Of a stretch of DNA of 64,000 nucleotides, positions 26,174-36,555 are shown piece by piece. Position 1 is the stretch's first letter; each line of letters begins with the position of its first letter. A model generated the notes under the pieces. That model saw only the letters and a list, made by a program, of their open reading frames with translations, made no database searches and had not been told where the DNA came from. This DNA is from Cliona cf. orientalis (lineage: Eukaryota; Porifera; Demospongiae; Clionaida; Clionaidae). The stretch spans positions 1,798,001 to 1,862,000 of the forward strand of contig OZ005691.1 in NCBI GenBank assembly GCA_963930775.1. Direction: 5' to 3'. The position numbers were made by a program, and so were the translations under genes.

Positions 26174-27368
26174 TTATGTTTCGATTCAAACTCGATTCAA
26201 AGATCTCTATCATTATGAGATCGAAACATCTTTCCGCTACAGAACGCTCAACAAACATTCCTTATTCTTATAAGACCATCACTGCTCTCCTTCCTCCCTC
26301 CCTTCCTCCTTAACCAGCCTCCTTATGTAAATTAGCATCCCTACATATGCCTCTATCTATATATGCATGCACATACAAACTGTCATAATTAATTTTGAAG
26401 CTGTTGAAGATACCAACATGTAGCTAGCGTCGAGTCGACAAATTATACTGACAGGACAGCCCCAGATTGACCATATAAGCTCATGTGTTGCGTACACCAT
26501 CAAAGGAGGGGCCCCTCTATGAGATTACCACACCAAAAATTACATTTCATCTCTTCAAGGATCACAATAGCTCCTTTGAAGATCCCAACGACAAAGGGAG
26601 AAGCGAATAGAGCAAACGTTGGTTGATTGGTAACCCTTCCTCGGTTTCTCTATGAGATCATATTCGGCCAGGGAGCTTGAGGGGGTCACATATCAGATGA
26701 TAATGTTAGTCTATGCCATAGCTCGCTCGCTCACTCTCTCTCTCTCTTTCTCTCTCTCTCTCTTTCTTTCTCTCTCTCTCCCTCTCCCTCTCTTTCTCCC
26801 CCCCCCCCCTCTCTCTCTCACATACACACACCATGGGCATAGACCTGTGCTATGTACCACATATCTAGCTAGTATCTCCCTCCTCCTTTGCTAGCAGTAC
26901 ATCAGCACAAGTCTGGGTTTTGGAAAATGTCGGACAAACACAGGTCCTTAAGTGGTGCATTACCTAGTTTTACATAAGACGTATACCCTTGACAAAAGTC
27001 CTTTTTCTCATTTCTTCCAAACTTCAAACATTTATCATCTCTCCCACCTAACTCCAAGTTAGTCCTGACAAAAGCCAACTATTTTCACTGCGGTAGCCCA
27101 ACTCAGACTTAATTCAAAACCATTGTTTTATCTTTCCCTATGTGTACATGAAATTTTGGCTGACTGTAGAGCTTTACAGAGGCTTCCGTGGCAACGGGAG
27201 TTGATAAAAACAACCATTGACAATGTGTGTTTGCCACTGTTCTTTGATATGGTCCATAATTTGGTAACTAGGGGCTGTAACCATGGAGACAGGTGGTATC
27301 TATACATGCATAATATACACATGCAGCTGCTGAAGGTAAATAGACCCTGGACTAGTCTAGACACTAAC

Positions 27369-27466
27369 CTTTTCAGTTGACGACCTTTACCAACTTCCTC
27401 CACAGGACTATACAAATACAAGCCAGTGTACTGTATGTTATGGGGAGTGCACTTGTGTGCCGACAT
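27369..27466 (-). other. Exon-like stretch with ATG and donor (uncertain)
   Basis: On the minus strand an ATG in good context (GGCAAGATG) opens 32 codons, MSAHKCTPHN...KGRQLKR, and runs straight into a donor GTTAGTG. A GC box-like CCCCGCCC lies about 40 bases upstream of the ATG. I recognise no protein and find no partner exon. It may be an alternative promoter/first exon within USP10, an unrelated nested gene, or chance. Confidence 0.25.
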
Positions 27467-27844
27467 CTTGCCAAAGCTTCAAAGGGCGGGGCTCCAGTTG
27501 TGGGCAATTATCATGCCTATATTAGCTAAGGCACATGTCTAATTCGATCAGCCTCACTTTTGAGAGCTATAATGTATAATATTATGTGTAGTACGCTAAC
27601 AAGGATCAACACTTCAGCGATTGGCTGTAACTATTATGTCAATCAATGTTTACTCTCTCTAGGACTGGAGGGGTGTCCACGCATAATATGATACATTAAT
27701 TTTATAACTTTTGTACATGTATGCTCACTGCTATGCACAATTTGTATGCATGTACATACATACGTATGTGCTAGTGTATGCTTGTATGATTGTATTAGCT
27801 AAGCTTTGCCAACAGTTTCTATGTGGCTTCAAGAGCATGGAGAA

Positions 27845-28130
27845 TTGAAGAGACGGAGGCCATTCAAGACTGTACGCTTATTTGTCATGTTTATCGTCAA
27901 GACGGCCACCCTCTTCTAAGAAATTATCATACCGATATTATAATAATAATATTATTATGTAGTCCCCCTTCAAAATCCATGGCCCCCTGTGAAGAGAAAG
28001 GAAGGAGGCCACTCAAGACCGTATGCTTATTTATCATATTTATCGTCGTGAAGGGCGACCCCCTCTTAGTATAAAAATTATCATACAATTTGTAAATATT
28101 TAGTACCTCCCCCCCGCAATCCATGGCCCC
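27845..28130. repeat. Direct repeat, ~145-bp unit, two copies
   Basis: AGGCCATTCAAGACTGTACG at about 27855 and AGGCCACTCAAGACCGTATG at about 28005 begin two copies. Each continues CTTATTT.TCAT.TTTATCGTC and ends CAA.ATCCATGGCCCCCT. Confidence 0.85.
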
Positions 28131-28497
28131 CTAAAGGAAATACACCATTAATTTTTGTATATTTCCATACACTTCAGTGTCACTCTCCTCTCAACTGAGC
28201 GGTCATCAAGAGGAGTTATGCAGGCCAGCTGCAAGCGTTGATATTCAAAAGCATATGCAAAGTATCACTATAGCCAACTGTGGACAAGATCTAAAGCTCA
28301 CTCTCACTCTTTCTAACATTTCATCAAAGAAGTGTTATGCACAGGTGTTGTGTTGTGCCCCCTCCTTTGAGGAATAAACTTAAGAGTGCATCCAATCGTC
28401 AGTGGCAGGCCTCCCAATGCTGGCTATGATATGCTATATGTATATATGTACATGTATCTTAGCGTAATGTTTTTCAAAGGGATTACAACATGCAATT

Positions 28498-28703
28498 TAC
28501 TGTATAGCGGGTAACTTTGGCGAGCATGAAACAACTCTCCATTGGTATTGGTGAAGTTTAAATTTGATAATCTAAATACTTACCACCATAGGTTAGGTGT
28601 GCATGTATTAAATTCAATTGGCGAGTTTTTAATTTGGCTATCTATGCCGAATCTGCCAAATCGCCAAATTAAAAACCTCATCAAAGTTTCCAGCTATACA
28701 GTA
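28498..28703. mobile_element. MITE with TACTGTATAGC / GCTATACAGTA ends
   Basis: 206-bp element whose left end TACTGTATAGCGGGTAAC and right end (AGCTATACAGTA) are inverted. The interior contains GGCGAG.TTTAATTTGGC palindromic arms. Related to the elements at 25953 and 58020. It ends only 20 bases from the USP10 66-nt exon. Confidence 0.8.
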
Positions 28704-28722
28704 TTAATTAAATCAAGCTTAC

Positions 28723-28788
28723 CTGCCCAGAGCTTGTATGATCGCTGTGAGGGTGTGAGCTTGTTGCGAATCAGAGGAGAGAGCAGAT
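28723..28788 (-). CDS. USP10: USP10-like deubiquitinase, 66-nt exon
   Basis: Minus-strand exon of exactly 22 codons. Acceptor ACGTAG, donor GTAAGCTT. With the single G left by the exon at 60717 it reads DLLSPLIRNKLTPSQRSYKLWA, and a final G joins TT of the last exon as Val to give LWAVVYHHG. That reproduces the ELLSP...NK...R-[TS]-Y-[RK]-L-[FW]-A-VVYHHG stretch of USP10 at the expected length and in phase (1-1) on both sides. This small exon fixes the intron structure: the 31.9-kb intron upstream of it must contain the entire paralogous cluster. Confidence 0.9.
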
Positions 28789-28912
28789 CTACGTGTGTGT
28801 GTGAGGGAGTGTGTGAGTGTGTACAGCACATATGTAATAATATTATGAGTTTATTATCTCTACAAAAAATTAGTACGATAATCTTGCCTGAGTGTTCAAG
28901 TTGTGTATAATA

Positions 28913-29084
28913 TACCGTAAATCGCGAATATTTCGTTTCTAAAATGATAATTTTTCACGTTAAATAATTTTCGGACAAACGACCCTGTACCGCATTGTCG
29001 TTAATATTGCGCATACGTTTAATTTTCGCACAAGCCATGGTATCCGAAAATATTTTAACATCGAAATATTCGCGATTTACGGTA
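28913..29084. mobile_element. MITE with TACCGTAAATCGCGAATATT ends
   Basis: 172-bp palindrome-like element. Left TACCGTAAATCGCGAATATT and right AATATTCGCGATTTACGGTA are perfect inverted 20-mers. Flanks are TA-rich, consistent with TA targets. Non-coding. Confidence 0.9.
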
Positions 29085-29097
29085 TACTGGCTACATA

Positions 29098-29799
29098 CAG
29101 TGCAACCAAGCAAGAGAGCAAAACTTTTCTATTTCAGAATTTGAGCCTATTTTGACTCATAAAATAAAATCTATTATAGATAAGAGTTTGAAATTTGGTA
29201 CCAATCTTCTTCAACATAAACTCTACATAGAATTTAAATTATGGGATGTAACCATGATTATTTCCATTTTTATGGCTTCATGAGATAACATGGCTCTCCA
29301 AAATATGTTAGGCACATTAAATGAGTATTGTTTTCGGTTAAGGGTGTGCGCTCTACCCAGTCATGCACATCCATATAAAGTTCATTGGACATGAGTGTAG
29401 AGGCTGTGCAGTGTTTTGCTAACCAGATATTGTCCTAAAATCCCTTTCGGAGGGCCAAATATGTTAGGCACATTTTTTCCTATTTAGTTCTAGTTAAGAA
29501 ATTCCACTTGGTGGGCTGATAGCACTTGTAGTAAAGTTACTAAATCCCAAATTTGAAGTCTTGACTCCTTACCACTTCCAAGATACAGCCACTTTTATCC
29601 AAAATCAGTGAAAAATCTATGAAAACGGGCCTGCACATATGTGGCTTCTGTATTAGCTATATATGGGAAATTTGCAATTTTGTAAAACACAATAAAAATG
29701 ATTGTTGTGGCCATTTTGATATCAAGTAGGTCTGTCTGTGTAGTTTTTAGCCCAAAAATATGGTTTTAAAAAGTTTTGCTCTCTTGCTTGGTTGCACTG
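29098..29799. mobile_element. 702-bp TIR element, CAGTGCAACCAAGCAAGAGA ends, TA target
   Basis: The left end CAGTGCAACCAAGCAAGAGA (29098) reappears inverted at the right end, finishing CACTG at 29799. The terminal repeats continue for about 30 bases (GCAAAACTTTT). TA flanks both sides. The interior has no long open frame, so it is probably a non-autonomous Tc1/mariner-superfamily element. It sits directly beside the MITE ending at 29084. Confidence 0.88.
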
Positions 29800-30101
29800 T
29801 ATAATAATAATATTATGTACTTAGGTGTATGTGTGTGTAACTGCATTTGTTTTGCCACGACCATCTTTGTGCAGTTAACAGTGTGTGTATGTGTTTAAGT
29901 AAACACTTGTGAGATACAAATTTGTTAAAGAAATAAATTCAAATTCATAAAAACAGGACATAATGTATGTATACAAGAGTATTTGTATCAAATCAAATCT
30001 AAGTACTATGTAGGCTTATAATAATAATACAGAAGGGGATGTATTATATAATTGTGTATGTATAAGTTACTCTGCTGAGGCACTACTCCATTATTTATAA
30101 A

Positions 30102-30984
30102 TCACTGCACATAGAGCTCAATCAGTTTAATGGGAATATCTTCTGATTCTGGTGAAAAATAAGTGCAGATCCTCAATTCAATGTCATCAGTTGTTGCATT
30201 GGTCAGGTTCTTTGCAAACCATGGAGGGTTGTTGAACTGACAGCATGTGCTGTTGGATGTACAGTTCTGACCATCCCAGAGGACATCATCGGGAAAGAGC
30301 ACATCTCTATACTGACTGTTATCCCACTCAGAGTGTAGACCACTCTCACAGAAGTAATCATTTCCAACAAATGCAGGGACAACACTGGGTGGTGAAGTAT
30401 CACAAGGGCAGCTAAAGTTAGGAAATATGGTAGTCACTTCACTTGCTCCTGCAGCAAATGTCCAAATATGCTGTCGACTACCACTAGCTCCATGAGTCAG
30501 ACTCACACCATCAACATAGTTGCTATCAATGTAACTAATGTTATGACCAAAAGCACCAGCTGCTCCAAAGTGATATCCCCTTATCCTCCCACACACACGG
30601 CTGTATGGTAAACCTCCAATATTGAATGTGGTTGAAGAACATCCTCCTGCAGTTGTGTGCGATCGTCCACATGTTCTCTTGGAATATGATGTCAAGTTGA
30701 GTCCAGTAGGGCAGTTGTAACTGGTATCAGTCATATTAAATAAAAGCGACACGCCTCCATACTAGTATGCCATTGCAAGTATGAATGAGACTAGTTGAAC
30801 TTAAAATTGCAGAGTTAGCAATTTGATGGATTTCATTTCTCATTATTTCCCTTTCCTCCATCGAAGGACACTGCCATTCATCACCTCTTTCCTTAATCTT
30901 TTGTTCCTGTCCACTGGTTATGATCACCGACTGAGGAGTAGACAGCCAGAGAAGCATAAACAATGCACTAAAGATCAAATTCAT
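30102..30984 (-). pseudogene. Cluster unit 1: secreted Cys-rich family, frameshifted
   Basis: Starts at ATG 30984 (MNLIFSALFMLLWL signal peptide) and reads through CPSMEEREIMRNEIHQIANSAI to WRRVAFI. There the minus-strand AATATG context carries one extra base (around 30736-30745) compared with sister units, so the frame shifts. The following ~210 codons are then open again from NMTDTSYNCPTGLNLTSYSKRTCGRSHTT through HIWTFA, DYFCESG, VLWDGQNC and NNPPWF to ELYVQ-TGA at 30102. Everything else is conserved, so this is either a very young pseudogene or a one-base assembly error. It belongs to the signal-peptide subfamily beginning MN(SAMN)LI, shared with units 3, 4, 8, 9 and 10. Confidence 0.8.
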
Positions 30985-31387
30985 GGCTGAATTCACTCAT
31001 ATCAGCTGAATAGTAGATAACACTAGTTTTGTTCTCAGATCGACAGTAGGACTAAACTTTGAAAATATTAGGTCATAGAGCTGTGTTATTATATAATAAA
31101 CACAACTTCAACAATAAATATTTGTGCAACAGATGCTAGAAACATTAGGTCTATGTAAAATCACACACAAATGACCAAGTAAACATTGAAACAATAAGTT
31201 TCTCAGATACCATGTCGTAGTTAGGCCTGACTTGTTTCAGGCATGAAGGCACTGAGGGCTTGATGCACAATAATATATAGCTATAAATAGGTGGTAGACA
31301 TTATCCTACAACCTATAGTCACCAAGTAGCTCACATACTCAGGACAACGGATTGACCAAACACCTACTTATATAATTAATATCGTCG

Positions 31388-31532
31388 TATAGTGGGAAAT
31401 TTTGTGCTGGTACAAAATTTTGCCGAGTTGCCACCCAGGCAAGCAGAAGAAATTTCATGGTTTTGCTAGTTTTGTGGCAGCTGATCGATCTATCTATGAA
31501 ATAATATGTGAAATTCTATGAAGATTTCCCAC
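31388..31532. mobile_element. MITE with TATAGTGGGAAATTTT end, interrupted at its right end
   Basis: CGTATAGTGGGAAATTTTGTGCTGGTACAAAATTTTGCCG opens an element whose other end (AGATTTCCCACTATACGG in sister copies at 34495 and 45926) is split here by the insertion at 31533. It is part of the duplicated spacer that accompanies several cluster units. Confidence 0.75.
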
Positions 31533-31955
31533 TACCGTATAGCGGGAAATTTTCGCTGGTGCAAAATTTCGCGGATCCGCCATTCACACGTCCAGAAGAA
31601 AATTTCGTGGTTTTAATTTTCGCGTCTTCTCTCCATAAAGACCACACCCACGTCAACAACAACACGCGACATGACGGGGAGAGAGTCCAGTGATTATCGC
31701 CAATACTGATAAAGAGTCATCTCGTTTACACAGCTACAGGTACTAGGTGCAGTCGATCAGTTGTTCATGTATCACGTGCGTGCGCTCGAGCTAGCTAGCT
31801 GGCCTGGCTAGGCTCGCGCTCGCTCGGTCGCACGCGCGCATGCGTATACGCGCACGTGTAAGTTTAAAGTTTCGCGGTTCTTATTTTCGCGGTAGCTGAC
31901 CAATCCGCGAAAAACGCGAAATTTTGCACCATGCGAAAATTTCCCGCTATACGGT
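31533..31955. mobile_element. MITE nested in the end of a related MITE
   Basis: Left TACCGTATAGCGGGAAATTT and right AAATTTCCCGCTATACGGTA are inverted. The interior is GC/CpG-rich and includes a CGCGCGCATGCGTATACGCG-type stretch (near 31835). Sister spacers read CCCACTATACGGTAATACT without it, so the insertion was at a TA inside the older element's terminus. Confidence 0.85.
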
Positions 31956-32264
31956 ATATGGTAATACTAAACATGATTCGTGTCACTTGTATAGACACTT
32001 TGCATGCAAAGTGTCAAAGCAACATGAAAAAGTGATGCAAATCTGTCAAAACAGGCATAACCGATGTCTATAATCTAGCCAACTAAAATCTCCATGCATA
32101 TAAGGTTATGTACCATATAAAATTTATTCTCTCTATAAAATAATGATAATGTTGTCGGAGTGCTTAAGGAAGGACATGTACTGCAATGTACATAGGTGTG
32201 TGCATCATGTGTATGATTTACTTTCATTTATTGAAAGACAGTCCACTACTTGACTGTTTATAAG

Positions 32265-33146
32265 TCACTGCACATAGAGTTCCACGAGTTCAATGGGAAT
32301 ATCATCATCCATTATTGGGCCATTGGTGCAGATCCTCAATTCAATGTCATCAGATGTTGCATTGGGCAGGTTCTTTGTAAACCATGGAGGATTGTTGAAC
32401 TGACAGCATGTACTGGTGGATGTACAGTTCTGACCATCCCAGAGGACATCATCAAATAAGAACACACCAATATGCTGACTGTCAACCCACTCAGACTGTA
32501 AACCACTCTCACAGAAATAATCATTTTCAACAAATGCAGGGGCAGCACGGGCTGATGCTGTATTACAAGGACAGGTTGAAAATCTGTAAAAATCTCTGGA
32601 TACTTCACTTCTACCAGCAGCAAATGTCCAAATATGCTGTCGTCTTCCAGCACCTCCATGAGTCAGACTCACACCATCGACATAGTAACTATTAATACCT
32701 TCGTAGATGGAGCTGTAAAAAGCACCAGTTCTCCCAAACTGGTATCCCCTTATCCTCCCACACACACGGCTGTATGGTAAACCTCCAATACTGAATGTGG
32801 TTGAAGAACATCCTCCTGCAGTTGTGTGTGATCGTCCACAAGTCCTCTTGGAATATGATGTCAAGTTGAGTCCAGTAGGGCAGTCGTAGCTGGTGTCAGT
32901 CATGTTGATAAAAGTAATACGCCTCCATCCCGGTGTGCCACTGCAAACTGAGGATGCAATCACTGAGTCAATAATTTGATAGATTTCATTCCTAGCTCTC
33001 TCCCTTTCCTCCACTGAAGGACACTGCCAATCATCACCTCTTTGCAGCACCTTAGCATTAGTCTTTTGTCCCTGGCCACTGGCTGTATTGATTAATGAAC
33101 CAGGAGCAGACAGCCAGAGAAACAGTAGTAAACAAAGGACAAACAT
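32265..33146 (-). CDS. Cluster unit 2: secreted Cys-rich family protein, intact (293 aa)
   Basis: Single exon from ATG 33146. Signal peptide MFVLCLLLFLWLSAPGS, then a short spacer with WQCPSVEERERARNEIYQI. The conserved ectodomain begins at ~residue 73: GTPGWRRITFINMTDTSYDCP, SKRTCGRSH, PYSRVCGRIRGYQFG, DGVSLTHG, QHIWTFAAG, CPCNTA, AFVENDYFCESG, VLWDGQNC, CCQFNNPPWF, DDIELRIC and terminal ELVELYVQ. There are thirteen cysteines after the signal peptide. NMTD and NLTS are potential N-glycosylation sites. No transmembrane segment or known catalytic motif is visible, so it is probably secreted. A minus-strand AATAAA lies ~33 bases beyond the stop (32227-32232). I recall the same architecture in uncharacterised sponge/cnidarian proteins; function unknown. 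The signal peptide is shared with unit 11. Confidence 0.88.
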   Translation of the reverse strand: MFVLCLLLFLWLSAPGSLINTASGQGQKTNAKVLQRGDDWQCPSVEERERARNEIYQIIDSVIASSVCSGTPGWRRITFINMTDTSYDCPTGLNLTSYSKRTCGRSHTTAGGCSSTTFSIGGLPYSRVCGRIRGYQFGRTGAFYSSIYEGINSYYVDGVSLTHGGAGRRQHIWTFAAGRSEVSRDFYRFSTCPCNTASARAAPAFVENDYFCESGLQSEWVDSQHIGVFLFDDVLWDGQNCTSTSTCCQFNNPPWFTKNLPNATSDDIELRICTNGPIMDDDIPIELVELYVQ

Positions 33147-33575
33147 TATAGTTACTTGAATTCACTTTCTTTTTGCTTATTTACTTGAACAACAGCTAGT
33201 TTGATACCAATCTTCTTGTCCGATAGACACTTCTGAATCTTTATTCGGCAATACTGCTATATAATACGTGAATCATACATATAATATTATGATGTCACGT
33301 TGTGAATAGTAAACATTACAACTTTGTCTAAACAGTTAGAAAATCTAATTTTAAAAAGCAAAAACAGTAATCAGGGTCAATGGATTCCATAGGTTACGTA
33401 TACATTGTATAATTGTACATGGATCAATGAAATACTCCTCAATGAAGCAATATTCCTAACAATAATTATCATAACACACACTGCTGAGCTCACTCTGTAT
33501 AACCTAAGTAAAGACAACAAGACTATCGAAATGCTTAAGGTACAATGTTAGCTGCAATGATGAATCCAATTTCAT

Positions 33576-33860
33576 TTAGTACTCAGTCTGCACGTAGAGC
33601 ATGCACCACACACGCCTCCATCCTGGTGTGCCATTGCGAAAGTGAATGTGGCCAGTTGCAATTAATATTGCAGAGTTAGCAATTTGATGGATTTCATTTC
33701 TCACTGCCTCCCTTTCCTCCACTGAAGGACATTGTAAATCACAGCCATCTGTTTCCAAGACCTTAACATTAGTCAGTTGTCCCTGTCCACTGGTTACAAC
33801 AGAAGATGGCCAGAGAAGCGTAACCAAGGCACTAAGGATTAAATTCATAGCTGAATTCAT
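33576..33860 (-). CDS. Cluster unit 3: internally deleted family member, 94-aa open frame
   Basis: ATG 33860 gives the full signal peptide (MNSAMNLILSALVTLLW) and N-terminal segment (CPSVEEREAVRNEIHQI...GTPGWRRV). The next codons are WCMLYVQTEY-stop: the frame jumps from GWRRV straight to a copy of the terminal LYVQ. About 200 codons of ectodomain are missing, but the product stays open. Unit 8 has the same N-terminus, so unit 3 is a deletion derivative of a unit 8-like gene. It is either a decaying remnant or a gene for a short secreted peptide. The wild-type AATAAA-bearing 3' spacer is not next to it. Confidence 0.65.
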   Translation of the reverse strand: MNSAMNLILSALVTLLWPSSVVTSGQGQLTNVKVLETDGCDLQCPSVEEREAVRNEIHQIANSAILIATGHIHFRNGTPGWRRVWCMLYVQTEY

Positions 33861-34494
33861 TTGTATCTGATTCAGCTGAGTAGTAGATAATACTAGTTTT
33901 GCATGTTCTCAGATCAACACATTAAACATATTAGGTCATACAGCTGTGGTAGTGTTATAATAATAAATACAACTTCAACAATAAAATTAATGTTTTTGCA
34001 ACAGATATTAGCAACATTAGGAATCACACACATGACCATACAGGGAAAGAGACACCTCTTGGTGACGTTGACACATTCAACTTGTTATTCATGACTGATT
34101 TTCGAATATTCGAGATAGATGATCGATAGAGAAGCAGCAGAACCAAGCTAAGGGATGTTTTCAGCCATGTTTTTATCTCAAACTAACAATCGTGCATGGC
34201 TTGAGATTGTGGCCACACCTACTTAATTGTGTGTGGCTACTATTCGAGGGCAGCTACTAATTGGTGTGCAGCTTCTAAATACAGTATCAGTCGTAGTTGG
34301 GCCTGACATGCTTCAGGCACAAAGCCACTCCACTGAGGGCACATGAGAATTAGGTTTTCACTCCTTGATGAAAAATAAGAATATAAATAGGTGATACATT
34401 ATCCTACAATCTACAGTCACCAAGTAGCAGCTCTTACATACTCAGGACAATGGATCGAGCAAATACCTAATAGTATACGTAAAGTAAATAATAT

Positions 34495-34650
34495 TATCGT
34501 ATAGTGGGAAATTTTGTGCTGGTACAAAATTTTGCCGAGTTGCCACCCAGGCAAGCAGAAGAAATTTCATGGTTGTGCTAGTTTTGTGGCAGCTGATTGA
34601 TCTATCTATGAAACGTGAAATTCTATGAAGATTTCCCACTATACGGAAAT
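34495..34650. mobile_element. MITE with CGTATAGTGGGAAATTTT ends (spacer copy)
   Basis: CGTATAGTGGGAAATTTTGT at the left and AGATTTCCCACTATACGG at the right are inverted. Near-identical copies in the equivalent spacer occur at 31388 (interrupted), 45926-46082 and, degraded, near 49545. The element was therefore present before the unit duplicated. Confidence 0.8.
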
Positions 34651-34936
34651 AGAAAATATGATGCGTGCCACTTGTATAGACACTTTGCATGCAAAAGCAA
34701 TGTGAAAGAGTGATGCAAATCTGTCAAAACAGGCATAACCGATGTTTATAATCTAGCCAACTAAAAGCTCCATGTATAAGGTTATGTACAACATAAAGTT
34801 TATTCTCTCTACAAAATAATGATAATGTTGTCCGAGTGCTTAAGGAAGTACATGTATTGCAATGTAGGTGTGTGTATCATGTGTATGATTTACTTCCATT
34901 TATTGAAAGATAGTCCACTACTTGACTGTTCATAAG

Positions 34937-35843
34937 TCACTGCACATAAAGTTCCACGAGCTCAATGGGAACATCATCTACCGTTATTAGGCTATTAGTG
35001 CAGATCCTCAATTCAATATCATCAGTTGTTGCAGTGGGTAGGTTCTTTGTAAACCATGGAGGATTGTTAAACTGACAGCATGTACTCAGTCTGGTGGACG
35101 AACAGTTCTGACCATCCCAGAGGACATCATCAAAAAAGAATACACCAAAATGCTGACTGTCAACCCACTCAGACTGTAAACCACTCTCACAGAAATAATC
35201 ATTTCCAACAAATGCAGGGGCAGCACGGGCTGATGTTGTATTACAAGGACAGATCGAAAATCTGATAAAATCTCTGGATATTTCACTTCTTCCAGCAGAA
35301 AATGTCCAAATATGCTGTCGTCTTCCAGCACCTCCATGAGTCAGACTCACACCATCAACGTAGTAGCTATTAATACCTTCGTAGATGGAGCTATAAAAAG
35401 CACCAGTTCTCCCAAACTGGTATCCCCTTATCCTCCCACACACACGGCTGTATGGTAAACCTCGAATACTGAACGAGGTTGAAGAACATCCTCCATCAGT
35501 AGTGTGTGATCGTCCACAAGTCCTCTTGGAATATGATGTCAAGTTGAGTCCAGTTGGGCAGTCGTAGCTGGTATCAGTCATATTGATAAAAGCAACACGC
35601 CTCCATCCTGGTGTACCATTGCAAGTGTGAATGAGGCCAGTTGCATTTTAAAATTGCAGAGTTAGCAATTTGATGGATTTCATTTCTCATTGTTTCCCTT
35701 TCCTCCATTGAAGGACACTGCCAATCATCACCTCTTTCTAAGACCTTGACATTAGTATTTTGCCCCTGTCCACTGGCTACGATCACTGACTGAGGAGTGA
35801 ACAGCCAGAGAAATATAAGCAAGGCACTAAGGATTAAATTCAT
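34937..35843 (-). pseudogene. Cluster unit 4: secreted Cys-rich family, frameshifted
   Basis: ATG 35843 (MNLILSALLIFLWLF signal peptide) reads to ANSAIL, where one extra T/A pair (35645-35653: TTTTAAAA versus TTTAAAA in unit 9) shifts the frame and leads to a stop 30 codons later. The remainder, from NMTDTSYDCP to ELYVQ-TGA (34937), is fully open and almost identical to unit 9, including flanks. Minus-strand AATAAA at 34899-34904. A homopolymer indel in an otherwise pristine copy could be an assembly error. If real, this is a very recent pseudogene. Confidence 0.82.
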
Positions 35844-35939
35844 AGCTGAATTTACTCTTATCAGCCGAACAGTAGATAGTACTAATTTTGCTCTCAGATC
35901 GACAGTAGGACTAAATTAGGTCATACAGGTGTGGTATTA

Positions 35940-36130
35940 TACCGTAGATCTGGAAATTTTCGTGTAAAGAAACTTTCGTATGTTAAATTTTCGTGTAAAA
36001 ATATTTTCGTAGGAACGACCCCTTACCGCATTAGCGTTAATAGTGCATGCTAATTTTCGTAAGATTAATTTTCGTAGCCGCCATCGACTACGAAAATATT
36101 TTTACAACGAAAGTTTCCAGATTTACGGTA
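35940..36130. mobile_element. MITE with TACCGTAGATCTGGAAA ends and empty site in paralogue
   Basis: Inverted ends TACCGTAGATCTGGAAA and TTTCCAGATTTACGGTA, with interior TTTTCGTA repeats. The homologous spacer of unit 9 reads GTGGCATTATAACACAAAAC with no element (near 47355). This gives the precise empty site and a TA target duplication. Confidence 0.92.
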
Positions 36131-36555
36131 ACACAAAACTTCAATGATAACTGTTTTTGCAACAGATATTAGCAACATTAGGAATCACACACATGCATGA
36201 CCAGGAAAACAGACACCTCTTGATATTGACACGATAAACTAGTTTTTCAGGATTGATTTTCAAATTTTTGAGATAGATGATCATTAAATAAGCAGCAGAA
36301 CCAAGCCAAGGGACGTTTTCTGCTTTTACCTCAAACTAATAATCGTGCATAGCTTGCAATTGTAGCCACGCCTACTCAATTGTGTTTGCACATGTGTGCA
36401 GCTTCTATATTCAAATAAATATGGTATTAGTTGTAGTTAGGCCTGATTTGTTTCAGGCACAAAGCCACTGACAGCATGAGAATTAGGTTTCACTCCTTGA
36501 TGCACAATAATAAGAGTGATGCATATCTGTCAAAACAGGCATAGCCAATATTTAC

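Larger units (their letters stand above)
24923..28722 (-). other. USP10 last intron (3.8 kb)
   Basis: Donor GTAAGCTT (minus strand, at 28722) to acceptor CTCCAG (24923). It contains a purine/pyrimidine microsatellite (24927-25050), two CCGTA/ACTGTA-ended MITEs (25953-26173, 28498-28703), a CT-rich tract with a C run (26740-26820), a duplicated ~145-bp unit (27845-28130) and an exon-like stretch at 27369-27466. Confidence 0.7.
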
